A stretch of 64,000 nucleotides of DNA from Micromonospora inaquosa (GTDB lineage Bacteria > Actinomycetota > Actinomycetes > Mycobacteriales > Micromonosporaceae). The notes under the pieces are model-generated. The model made no database searches. It was not told the DNA's origin and saw nothing but the letters and a program-made list of their open reading frames with translations. Shown here in pieces: positions 26,657-34,878 of the stretch. The position numbers were made by a program, and so were the translations under genes. Within the stretch, counting starts at the first letter, position 1. Every line of letters begins with the position of its first letter. The stretch lies in NCBI RefSeq assembly GCF_003857055.1, contig NZ_QGSZ01000270.1:1-64000 (forward strand), in the 5' to 3' direction.

Positions 26657-27664
26657 TCACGGGGCATGGGCGCCGGCGGCGTCCAGTCGCTCGACGTGTG
26701 CGGCGTCGAGCGTGACGTCGAGTGCCGACATGGCGGCCAGGTACTGGTCGAGGGTCCGTGGCCCGATCAGCGGCACGGTGGTCGGCGACGTCTGATGCAA
26801 CAGCCACGCGAGCACCAGTTGATTCGGCTTGACCCCAAGCTCGGCGGCGAGCTCGGTGAGCGCCGCGAGACGCGCCTCGGCATCCGGACCCTGGTACGGA
26901 TCCATGATGTCGTGGTTTCGCCGCTTCTCCGGGTCGTCGTAGACCCCTTTGAGGATCGGCGAGTACGCGACCAACGTCAGATCATCGTGCGTCCGCAGGT
27001 AGTCGAGCTGCTCGTCGTCGACGATGGACTTGTGACTGAGCCCGGCACGACGGCGGAGGTAACTGTGTTGTTGCTGCACCGCGACCGGTGCGGGCCAGCC
27101 ATGCCGGTCACAGAGCTGTCGGATGCGCTCCAGCCGCCAGGTGCGCACGTTGCTCCAACCGACGTACCGCGCCTTGCCTGCGCGCACGATCTCCGCCAGG
27201 GCGGACAGCGTCTCCTCCAGCGGTGTCGACCGGTCGTCGACGTGCACGTAGTACAGGTCGACGTGGTCGGTGCCGAGCCGCCGCAGGCTGTCGTCGATGC
27301 CCCGGCGCACGGTGTCGGGGCTCGCCCCCTCGAAACGAGCCTGGACCTCTTCCCAGGTCTTGCCCCGCGCTTCTTCCGGATCGGATAACCGCGCACCGCA
27401 CTTGGTGGCGAGAAAGACCTGGTCGCGTCGACCGCCATGGGCGAGCCAACGGCCGATCAGTTCCTCGCTCTCGTCACCGGTGTTGCCGGGGGACGGCCAC
27501 CACGCATAGCAGTTGGCGGTGTCGACAAAATTGCCCCCGGCGTCGAGGTAATGGTCCAGCATTTTGACCGACGACGCCTCGTCGGTCAGCGTTCCCATTA
27601 ACATGCAACCGAGAGCGATCTGGCTGACCTGCTCGCCTGTGCGCCCCAATTCCACAGTTTTCAT
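26657..27664 (-). CDS. Aldo/keto reductase
   Basis: A 335-residue NADPH-dependent aldo/keto reductase of the YajO/AKR type. Conserved parts are the N-terminal LGCMLMGT, the catalytic Asp/Tyr region (FVDTANCYAWW), the Lys strand (VFLATKCG), the helix with DSLRRLGTDHVDLYYVHVDD and the cofactor-binding VPLIGPRT. Starts at ATG 27664. It lies 260 bases past the UDP-glucose dehydrogenase on the same strand and marks the probable left edge of the natural product cluster. Whether it belongs to the pathway or is an ordinary gene cannot be decided from sequence. Confidence 0.85.
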   Translation of the reverse strand: MKTVELGRTGEQVSQIALGCMLMGTLTDEASSVKMLDHYLDAGGNFVDTANCYAWWPSPGNTGDESEELIGRWLAHGGRRDQVFLATKCGARLSDPEEARGKTWEEVQARFEGASPDTVRRGIDDSLRRLGTDHVDLYYVHVDDRSTPLEETLSALAEIVRAGKARYVGWSNVRTWRLERIRQLCDRHGWPAPVAVQQQHSYLRRRAGLSHKSIVDDEQLDYLRTHDDLTLVAYSPILKGVYDDPEKRRNHDIMDPYQGPDAEARLAALTELAAELGVKPNQLVLAWLLHQTSPTTVPLIGPRTLDQYLAAMSALDVTLDAAHVERLDAAGAHAP

Positions 27665-27925
27665 AGCCGGAAAGCTATATGTTCGAGCGTGCTCTACGTC
27701 AACCCATTGGGCTACTCGAAAGCCGCTTCGCTCATACACCTCTGTGCGGCAGGTGAAAGAGCGAACAGCACCTTTGTTGGAGCGTGACGATCGGCCGGCG
27801 GCCCACACGCGGGCACATCGTCGGTGCGCGGTGGAACATGCCGACGGCGACGCGAAGCTGGGTCAGCAACTCGACGCCGTCAGGCACGTCCGTGACGCGG
27901 GGAGACGCAGGGTGGTGCGCAACAC

Positions 27926-29251
27926 TCAGCTCTGGAGCGCCGGACGGCCAGGCGCGACATACTGCCACCCTGCGCCCTGCCACTCCTCGGCGTCGAGCAG
28001 GTGCCGCCCGTCCACAACGTTCCGGCTCTTGACCTCCTTGCCCAGGACCCGCGGATCGAGAGTGGCGAACTCCTGCCAGTCGGTCAACAGGGCCACCGCG
28101 TCGGCGCCGCGTGCCGCATCCAGCGGGCTGGTCGCGTAGGTCAGGTGGGGGAAGGCCTGCCGCGCGTTCCCCATCGCGCGCGGGTCGTAGACAGCGGCCA
28201 CACCGCCCTCACGGCTGATCAGCTCGGCCACGTACAGCGCAGGCGAGTCCCGGATGTCGTCGGTGTTGGGCTTGAAGGCGGCGCCGAGCACTGCCACTCG
28301 CCGCCCGGCGAACCCACCGCCGCACTGCTTGCGGAGCAACTCCACCACCCGGTCGCGGCACCGTAGGTTCACCGCGTCGACCTCAGCCAGGAAGGCCAGG
28401 GCGTGGCCGACGCCGAGGTCGTGGGCGCGGGCCTGGAAGGCCCTGATGTCCTTGGAGATGCAGCCGCCGCCGAAGCCGAGCCCCGCCTTGAGGAACTGCT
28501 CGCCGATGCGCGGGTCGCGTCCGAGCGCTTCGGCGACGACTGTGACGTCGGCACCGCTCGCGTCGCAGAACTCCGCGATCGCGTTGATGAAGGAGATCTT
28601 CGTGGCCATGAAGGAGTTGGCCGCCGTCTTGATCACTTCGGCGGTGGGCAGGTCGGCCACCACCACCGGAACACCCGCCTCGATCAGTGGCGCGTAGACC
28701 TCGCGGAGCACCTTCTCGGCGGCCGTGTCCGCCACGCCGAGCACGAGGCGATCCGGCCGCAGGGTGTCGGCCACCGCCGTGCCCTCGCGCAGGAACTCCG
28801 GGTTCCAGGCGACCGACACCGTGTCGCCGTCGGGCACGAGAACGCGGAGCATCTCGGCCAGGTGGGCCGCGGTGCCGACCGGTACGGTGGACTTGCCGAC
28901 GACGAGGCACTCATGCGCCAGCGACGGTGCCAGCGCCTCGATGGCCGCGTGCAAGTGGCTGAGGTCGGCTGCGCTGGCGTCGCTGCGCTGTGGCGTGCCG
29001 ACGCAGATGAAGTGCACGTCGGCCGTCGCGGCGTCCTCGTAGGACGTGCTGAACCTCAGTCGTCCGGCGGCGAGATTGCGAGTGATCAGCTCGTCCAGCC
29101 CAGGCTCGAAGAAGGGCACTCGGCCGTCGGCCAGCGCGGCAATCTTTTCCGGGTCGATGTCGATACCGATGACCTGGTGCCCCAACTCGGCCATACCGGC
29201 GGCGTGTGTGACACCGAGATACCCGCAGCCCAGCACGGAGATCGTAAGCAC
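27926..29251 (-). CDS. UDP-glucose 6-dehydrogenase
   Basis: A 441-residue UDP-sugar dehydrogenase. The NAD site is LGCGYLGVTHAAGM, and the central helix has the conserved SFMATKISFINAIAEFCD. The catalytic cysteine sits in GFGGGCISKD and the C-terminal domain contains AFKPNTDDIRDSP. It oxidises UDP-glucose to UDP-glucuronate. Start is GTG 29251 with AGGAGG. The gene follows UDP-glucuronate decarboxylase with only 8 bases between them, so the pair makes UDP-xylose. This supplies a pentose donor for the glycosyltransferases of the cluster. Confidence 0.88.
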   Translation of the reverse strand: MLTISVLGCGYLGVTHAAGMAELGHQVIGIDIDPEKIAALADGRVPFFEPGLDELITRNLAAGRLRFSTSYEDAATADVHFICVGTPQRSDASAADLSHLHAAIEALAPSLAHECLVVGKSTVPVGTAAHLAEMLRVLVPDGDTVSVAWNPEFLREGTAVADTLRPDRLVLGVADTAAEKVLREVYAPLIEAGVPVVVADLPTAEVIKTAANSFMATKISFINAIAEFCDASGADVTVVAEALGRDPRIGEQFLKAGLGFGGGCISKDIRAFQARAHDLGVGHALAFLAEVDAVNLRCRDRVVELLRKQCGGGFAGRRVAVLGAAFKPNTDDIRDSPALYVAELISREGGVAAVYDPRAMGNARQAFPHLTYATSPLDAARGADAVALLTDWQEFATLDPRVLGKEVKSRNVVDGRHLLDAEEWQGAGWQYVAPGRPALQS

Positions 29252-29259
29252 TGTGCCTC

Positions 29260-30219
29260 CTATTTCCAGTCCGCTGATGGTTTGCTGGCGGCCGCTACCG
29301 TCCGCCGTAGACCTTCTTCGAGGGCGACCTGTGGCCGCCAGCCCAGTTCCCGCTCCGCTCGACTGATGTCGGGGCAGCGCTGCCGAGGGTCGTCCGCGTC
29401 CGCCTCGATGAACTTCAGTGGTGACCGGCTGCCGGTCACCTCGAGGATCAGCTGAGCCAGGTCGCGGATGGTGACCTCGTGGACGTTGCCGATGTTGACC
29501 GGCCGCCCGTAGTCGCTCTCCGCGATCGCCAGAAGGCCCCGCGCGGTGTCCTCGACGTAGCAGGGCGAGCGCGTCTGGTTGCCGTCGCCGTGGATCGTCA
29601 GGGGGACGCCGTCGAGGGCCTGGGCGATGAAGCCGGAGATCACCCGACCGTCCGGCCGCATCCGCGGCCCGTAGCTGTTGAAGATGCGCGCGATACCCAC
29701 GCTCACCCCGTGCTTGTTGCCGTAGGCCGTGGTGAAGGCCTCGGCGTACCGCTTCGCCTCGTCGTAGACCGATCGCGCACCGATCGGGTTGACGTTGCCC
29801 CAGTACTCTTCGTCCTGCGGATGCTTCAGCGGATCGCCGTACACCTCCGACGTGGAGGCCAGCACGAAACGGGCTCCACACCGGTGTGCGATGCGCAGCG
29901 CGTTGTGTGTGCCTTGGCTACCGACGAGCAGGGTTTCGAGCGGCAACCGATAGAATTCGGGAATCGACGCCGGCGACGCCAGGTGCATCACGAGATCTAC
30001 CGATCCCGGTGTGTCGAATTCCTCGATGACATCCGCCTCGACGAGCGTAAAGCCCGACCGACCCATCAGGTGCTCGACATAGCTGCGGTGCCCGGTGGAA
30101 AAGTTGTCGACGCCAATCACCTCCACGCCGGAGGAGAGGAGCTGCTCGCAGACGTACGAGCCGAGAAATCCTCCACCGCCGGTGACCAAGGCTCGTCGGA
30201 ATCTGCTGGTTTGCGACAC
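29260..30219 (-). CDS. UDP-glucuronate decarboxylase (UDP-xylose synthase)
   Basis: A 319-residue extended SDR. NAD site TGGGGFLGSYVCEQL, followed by GVDNFSTG; the SASPASIPEFY region reads HLASPASIPEFY, characteristic of UXS enzymes. The catalytic triad shows as STSEVYGDP and YDEAKRYAE. RIFNSYGPRM also fits UXS. It decarboxylates UDP-glucuronate to UDP-xylose and is first in the two-gene sugar operon. Start is GTG 30219 with AGGAGG. A GTAC-N10-GTAC element lies about 110 bases upstream, shared with the amino-carrier operon. Confidence 0.88.
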   Translation of the reverse strand: MSQTSRFRRALVTGGGGFLGSYVCEQLLSSGVEVIGVDNFSTGHRSYVEHLMGRSGFTLVEADVIEEFDTPGSVDLVMHLASPASIPEFYRLPLETLLVGSQGTHNALRIAHRCGARFVLASTSEVYGDPLKHPQDEEYWGNVNPIGARSVYDEAKRYAEAFTTAYGNKHGVSVGIARIFNSYGPRMRPDGRVISGFIAQALDGVPLTIHGDGNQTRSPCYVEDTARGLLAIAESDYGRPVNIGNVHEVTIRDLAQLILEVTGSRSPLKFIEADADDPRQRCPDISRAERELGWRPQVALEEGLRRTVAAASKPSADWK

Positions 30220-30321
30220 GGGAACCTCCTGTCCGGGTTGAAAGTGGGTTGGATATCGGCTACGCAAGGCCTTATCGCACCGCCGCGTTAATGCTGTGAC
30301 GGCTGAACCCACTCTCCGGTG

Positions 30322-30374
30322 GGATGAACGTACTGTCGGCCGAGTACTCTGCACGCGGCTCGACCGGCACTCAA
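30322..30374 (-). promoter_or_regulatory. GTAC-N10-GTAC cluster element, copy B
   Basis: Two GTAC half-sites (30330-30333 and 30344-30347) are separated by exactly 10 bases, in a block that matches 54446-54497 at about 32 of the first 39 positions (ATGAACGTACT and AGTACTCTGCAC are shared). It lies between the SARP gene stop and the UXS start, upstream of the sugar operon. A binding site for one of the cluster regulators is the simplest reading. Confidence 0.65.
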
Positions 30375-30414
30375 TGGGCCCTGATGCCTACGGTTGCAAC
30401 GGACAAGCGCTACT

Positions 30415-33400
30415 TCAGACAGCGGGTGGTAGGGCAGCCTGTTCGCGCAAGCCAGGCCGCCCAGCCGCCTCATCGCGGATCTGCCCGAGCAACTCGTCGG
30501 CCTCCAGGCGGCCCAGCAGTGCGTGGAACTGGTCGAAGATCCCGAGTGCCTGGGAGGCCCACTCCAGCGCGGAGGAGTAGTCCCGTCGCGCCCGGTGCAC
30601 GCGCGCGAGCGCCAGGCAGAATCGCGCGGTGGCGAGCCGGTCGCCGTTGCGACGGGCGATCGCGTACCCGTGGTTCAGCGTCACCGCTGCCTGGTGGTGT
30701 TGGTGCTGCCGCAGCTTCACCAGACCGAGCGCGTGCAGCACGTGCGCCTCGCCTGCCCGATCGTGGCCTCCGCGCACCAGTTTCAGGGCCTTGGTCAGCT
30801 CTTCCTCGGCCCGGGTGAGGTCGCCGTCCTCGAAGTGCAGCTCGCCCAGCCGGTGCAGCACCATCGCCTGGACACGCGTGCCGTTGACCTCGGTCACCTT
30901 CCGCAGCGCCTCGGCCAGCAACTCCGCGGCGGAGCCGCGCTCGCCCCATTCCAGTTTGATTCGTGCCATACCGCTGAGGATGTGAGCGGCACCCGCCGCG
31001 TCGCCGAGCGGATGCAGCGCGGCGAGCGCCTCGCTGTAGCGCGCCCAGGCCCGGTCGAGATCGCCGTGCATCCGGTCGAGGAAGGCCAGGTGCCGCAGGG
31101 CAAGCGCCCGACCGCGGGCCTCGCCGATCTCGTCGAACACCTGAAGCGCCTGGGCCAGCCGGGCGCGAGCGTCGTCGAAGCGCTGCTCGACGATGTCCAC
31201 CGCGCCCAGCGAGTACAGCATCGCGGCCGTGCCGAGTCGGTCGTCAGCCTGCCGCGCGGTGAGCAGGGCGATCTCGTGAGTGGCCCGCCAGTCGTCGAGG
31301 TAGCTGCCAGTCTCGAAGAGGGCCACCATGGTGATCGCGAGGTCCCAGCAGTAGTCGGGGGCACCAGCTTGGGAGGCCTGGCCCACCGCGGCCACCGCAG
31401 CGGCCCGCTCGTTCTCGAACCACATCAGCGGATCGCGCAGCAGGTCGTGAACGAGGTGTCGAGGCAGCTTCCAACGCTCGGCCTGGCTGTGGATGACCGT
31501 GTAGTCGCCGCCGTAGAGGATGCGGTGCGCCTCGTCGGCGAGGAACAGCCACGCGCCGAGGAGACGCCGAGCGGCCTCGAGCCGGGCCGGCGCGTTTTCC
31601 TCGGCGGCGAGCCGCTCACGGGCGTACACGCGGACCAGGTCGTGCAGCCGGTAGCGGGTGTCGACGCCAAATCCACCCACGACTTCCAGCAACTGTGCGT
31701 CCACCAGCGCGTCGAGCGTGTCCGACGCCGTGATCACGTCGATGTCGAGCAGCGGCGCCGCGGTCCAGCCCGGGAAGTCATGCGTCTCCAGCAGACCGAG
31801 CCGCCGCAACAGCCGCTGCGCCTGCCCGTCGAGGCCCTCGTAGCTGATCGCGATGTTGGTTCGCACATCCAGGCCACCGTGGGCAAGCTCGTCCAGACGC
31901 CGGCCCTCGTCCTCGAGTCGCTCGGTCAGTTGCGCCATCCGCCAATGCGGACGAGCGATCAGCCTCGCCGCCGCGATCCGCAGCGCCAGCGGTAGCCGAC
32001 CGCACAGTTCGACCAGGCGTAGCGCCTCGCGCGGTTCGGCGGAGGCTCGCTCCGTGCCGACCATCCGCGTCAGCAGTTCGACGGCGTCGCGCTGATCGAG
32101 CGCACTCACCTCGACCAGCCGGGAGCCGGGGATGCCGGCCAGGCGGCGCCGACTGGTCACGATCACACCACAGCTGGGGCTGCCCGGCAGGAGAGGGTAA
32201 ACCTGTCGCTCGTCGACGACGTCGTCCAGGACGATCAGCACCCGGGATGCGGCGATCTGGCTCCGAAAGGTCGCCGCGCGCGCCTCCAGCCCCTCCGGTA
32301 TCGAGGACCCGGGCATGCCGAGCGCGCGGAGAAAACCGTCGAGGATCTGGGAGAGACCGCCGCTGTGCGACCGCTCCGGGCCAAGCCGAGTGAACAGTTG
32401 GCCGTCCGAGAATTCGGCGGCCAGTTCGTGGACCAAATGCACGGCGAGCGTCGTCTTTCCAGCGCCGCCGCGGCCGGTGATCGTCAGGACCGGCACGGAG
32501 TCACGGTCGGATTGCCCGCTGCCGTACCGCAGGAAGTCGGCCAACTCGGTCACGAGCTCGCCGTAGCCGGTGAAGTCCGGTATGTCGGCGGGTGCCATCC
32601 GGGGCACCGAGGGTGCCGGCTCGATCGGATTCGGCCATTCCAGCTCCACGGCCGGGCCGGACTCGAGGTCCCCGTTCAGGATGGCCCGCTCCAACAGCCG
32701 CAGCGGCTCACTCGGCTCCAACCCCAGGTCGTCGATCGAGGCCTGCCGAGCCGACCGGTACGCCGCCAGGGCCTCCGCTTGCCGGCCGGCCCGGTACAAC
32801 GCGGTGATCAGCTGTTGCCACAGCCGTTCCCTCAACGGGTGCTCGGTGACGAGCGCCATCAGTTCATCGATGGTCTCCCGATGCCGGCCGAGATGCAGCT
32901 CCAACTCCAGGCAGTCCTCGACGACGGCGAGCCGCCGCTCCGCGATCCGGGTTGCCGCCGCCTCGACCAGCCGGCTGTCCACGCCGCTGAGCGGAAACCC
33001 GCGGTACAGCGCCAGTGCCTGCCGAAAGCCGGAGGCAGCGTCCTCCAGCCGTTGCTCGCGCAGCGCGGCGCGGGCTTCGGTGAGGAGATCGTTGAAGATG
33101 TGCAGGTCCAGCTCACCCTCGGCGATTCGGATCTGGTAGCCGGCCGGGTTGGTGATGATCCGGTCATCGAGACCGGTGTCTCGCAAAGCACGTCGTAATG
33201 CCGATATGCAGATCTGAATCTGACTTTTAGCCGTCGATGGCGGCGATTCCTCCCATACCGCATCGATAAGCCGGCCGAGCGGGACCACATTATTGGCCTC
33301 CAGTAGCAGCATGGCGAGCACTGCCTGCTGCCGGGAGGCGGTGATGCTGGCGTTCAGAACGTGCAAGGGTCCAAGGATGCGGAAAACCTGCAACTTGCCT

Positions 33401-33438
33401 CCCCGTCGCCCAAGCTTCCCCTCCGTCGACAACGACAC
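30415..33438 (-). CDS. SARP-family regulator with NB-ARC and TPR domains
   Basis: A large SARP regulator of about 1007 residues. It has an N-terminal OmpR-type winged helix (FRILGPLHV to about residue 105), a bacterial transcriptional activation domain (about 112-257, with LYRAGRQAEALAAYRSAR), and an NB-ARC ATPase with Walker A TGRGGAGKTT at about 321-330 and Walker B VLIVLDDV. A long C-terminal TPR region follows, with repeated helical pairs such as EARGRALALRHLAFLDRMHG. Such proteins activate antibiotic clusters. The GTG start at 33438 has a weak ribosome site; a TTG at 33393 (LQVFRILGPL) has GGGGAGG just upstream and fits the family N-terminus better. A good candidate to bind the GTAC elements. 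Confidence 0.9.
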   Translation of the reverse strand: MSLSTEGKLGRRGGKLQVFRILGPLHVLNASITASRQQAVLAMLLLEANNVVPLGRLIDAVWEESPPSTAKSQIQICISALRRALRDTGLDDRIITNPAGYQIRIAEGELDLHIFNDLLTEARAALREQRLEDAASGFRQALALYRGFPLSGVDSRLVEAAATRIAERRLAVVEDCLELELHLGRHRETIDELMALVTEHPLRERLWQQLITALYRAGRQAEALAAYRSARQASIDDLGLEPSEPLRLLERAILNGDLESGPAVELEWPNPIEPAPSVPRMAPADIPDFTGYGELVTELADFLRYGSGQSDRDSVPVLTITGRGGAGKTTLAVHLVHELAAEFSDGQLFTRLGPERSHSGGLSQILDGFLRALGMPGSSIPEGLEARAATFRSQIAASRVLIVLDDVVDERQVYPLLPGSPSCGVIVTSRRRLAGIPGSRLVEVSALDQRDAVELLTRMVGTERASAEPREALRLVELCGRLPLALRIAAARLIARPHWRMAQLTERLEDEGRRLDELAHGGLDVRTNIAISYEGLDGQAQRLLRRLGLLETHDFPGWTAAPLLDIDVITASDTLDALVDAQLLEVVGGFGVDTRYRLHDLVRVYARERLAAEENAPARLEAARRLLGAWLFLADEAHRILYGGDYTVIHSQAERWKLPRHLVHDLLRDPLMWFENERAAAVAAVGQASQAGAPDYCWDLAITMVALFETGSYLDDWRATHEIALLTARQADDRLGTAAMLYSLGAVDIVEQRFDDARARLAQALQVFDEIGEARGRALALRHLAFLDRMHGDLDRAWARYSEALAALHPLGDAAGAAHILSGMARIKLEWGERGSAAELLAEALRKVTEVNGTRVQAMVLHRLGELHFEDGDLTRAEEELTKALKLVRGGHDRAGEAHVLHALGLVKLRQHQHHQAAVTLNHGYAIARRNGDRLATARFCLALARVHRARRDYSSALEWASQALGIFDQFHALLGRLEADELLGQIRDEAAGRPGLREQAALPPAV

Positions 33439-33882
33439 ATCGCCAGCCCAACCGCGCCCCCGGAGCTGGCCGGAATGATCGTTCGACGCCCCGCATAGGA
33501 GAACGTTTTACATCGTAGCGAAGCATACAGGCAGGCACCAGGCGAGATTCGGCTCGGCCGATGTTTTAACGCATGTTTAAGATGGCGTGTTGGCAAGGTG
33601 CAGGTGAACGCGCGGTGCAGCGATTCGGCGGGCCATCCCGGCGGTGGCGGCCCCGCGTGCGTCGCAGCCGCTGACCGTCCCTGCCCACGTGTCGGCGCCC
33701 GCCATGCTCCGGGAGTCGATGGTCTGCGCCCAGGGGCCACGCCACGAGAGATGCCGCATACGGGCCTTGGCCCGTGGCGTGGCCACGGCGAGCAGACATG
33801 CGCCGCTGCGCCCGTTCCACCGATGGACGGCCACCATGCCCCCACAAACCGACCCACTCAAAGGCGCTGGGCGGCCGGCAAC
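33439..33882. other. Upstream region of the SARP gene
   Basis: About 440 bases with no gene I can support. The part nearest the SARP start is AT-richer and probably holds its promoter. No GTAC-N10-GTAC element is present here. Confidence 0.4.
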
Positions 33883-34215
33883 TTATCCACGTTCTCCGTA
33901 GACGGTGAAACCCGCCGCGTTAAGGTACACGGCCATCCGGAGATCGAGTTCGATCTCCCGCACCTGGATGGACACCGTGAACTCGCGGTACTCAGCGACC
34001 GTGCCGAGCCCGGCAAAGTAGCTAGAAGGATCGAACGTGAGCTGGTGCGCGCCGCGCCGCACCTGAAGTTCCTCCAGCGCCAGCAGTCGGCCGTCATTCG
34101 CCGTGAACCCGGACATCAGTGGCGCCCAGCCTCGATCGTCGCGGCTGTCCAGCCGCACCAGCACGCCCGGCGCAGGTCGACCCGACGCGCAGTCAATAAT
34201 GCGAACACCGATCAT
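33883..34215 (-). CDS. Transthyretin/HIUase-fold protein lacking catalytic residues
   Basis: A 110-residue protein that follows 5-hydroxyisourate hydrolase/transthyretin sequences along its length: IIDCASGRPAPGVLVRLDSR, GFTANDGRLLALEEL, HQLTFDPSSYFAGLG, YREFTVSIQV and the end AAGFTVYGERG. In true HIUases the first strand carries a catalytic His (THVLD); here the position reads VRIID. The conserved HxPLLLSPxGYSTYRGS end is changed to LRMAVYLNAAGFTVYGERG, so the second His and the YRGS tetrapeptide are lost. Hydrolase activity is therefore unlikely. It may be a binding or scaffold protein or a new enzyme. ATG 34215 gives the family length; in-frame ATG codons exist upstream. A strong terminator separates it from the acyl operon. 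Confidence 0.7.
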   Translation of the reverse strand: MIGVRIIDCASGRPAPGVLVRLDSRDDRGWAPLMSGFTANDGRLLALEELQVRRGAHQLTFDPSSYFAGLGTVAEYREFTVSIQVREIELDLRMAVYLNAAGFTVYGERG

Positions 34216-34467
34216 TTTATATCCAGGTCCTTCGATTCCGGCAGCGCCTCGCGTGAGCGTACAGCTCGCCGCTTTCACCTCGCTATCAAGTCGCCATGCG
34301 CCGTCACCAGGTTGGACTAAGCGCAACAGTGACGGATCGACAGCCATGGGATAACAGGTCGACAGCGGGCGCTGGTGAACTCGGTTTGTAGCCGAGATCG
34401 AAGGGGGAGCCAGATCATGAGCCGTGACACCAACTGGGGCTGAAGAATTGGGCGGAGCGCCCACGAC

Positions 34468-34512
34468 AAAGGTGGTCCCTCGAGTCAGGCGACGATTCGA
34501 GGGACCACCTTT
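34468..34512. terminator. Perfect 16-bp hairpin after the acyl operon
   Basis: Arms 34468-34483 and 34497-34512 are exactly complementary around a 13-base loop. It lies 18 bases beyond the stop of the SRPBCC gene on the minus strand and ends the five-gene operon that starts at 40431. The stretch 34216-34467 holds no separate gene beyond a possible N-terminal extension of the transthyretin-like frame. Confidence 0.8.
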
Positions 34513-34530
34513 ATGCTGCGCGAGAAGTGC

Positions 34531-34878
34531 CTAGAAGCCAGCCACCGTCGTCCGGACAGCCCTCGCCAACACCCGCTCGATCAACGGATCGAGAATCCGG
34601 TCATATATCGGCACCCCGACGTCGTACGTCAAGTCGACCAGCACCTCACACCCCTCCGACGTGGGCATTGCCCGCCAAGCGCCGGACAGGCTCCGGAAAT
34701 CGCCAGTGGTCTGGGTGAACGAGACACGACGTTCGGTCGGTGCCTGTTCACTCCGCTGCCGCCAGTGGATCGACCCACCCCGGAACGGCAGCGTCCACTC
34801 GTCTTCGAGCCGCTTGATCCGATCGAACGCGGCGTCGGCCGACAGCGTGGTTCGGGCGGCTACCTGAATCGTCCTCAT
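34531..34878 (-). CDS. SRPBCC (polyketide cyclase/START-like) protein
   Basis: A 115-residue protein of the SRPBCC superfamily: an N-terminal strand (TIQVAARTTLSADAAFDRI), central strands with FTQTTGDFRSLSGAWRAMP, and a long C-terminal helix (YDRILDPLIERVLARAVRTT). These helix-grip proteins bind hydrophobic ligands and act as cyclases, dehydratases or carriers in natural product pathways. The ATG overlaps the aldehyde dehydrogenase stop by 4 bases (ATGA). Last gene of the acyl operon. Specific reaction unknown. Confidence 0.7.
   Translation of the reverse strand: MRTIQVAARTTLSADAAFDRIKRLEDEWTLPFRGGSIHWRQRSEQAPTERRVSFTQTTGDFRSLSGAWRAMPTSEGCEVLVDLTYDVGVPIYDRILDPLIERVLARAVRTTVAGF

Noticed and set aside
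33883..34215. Functional 5-hydroxyisourate hydrolase of purine catabolism
   Set aside because: Both catalytic His residues and the YRGS end are missing and no uricase or allantoin gene is present.
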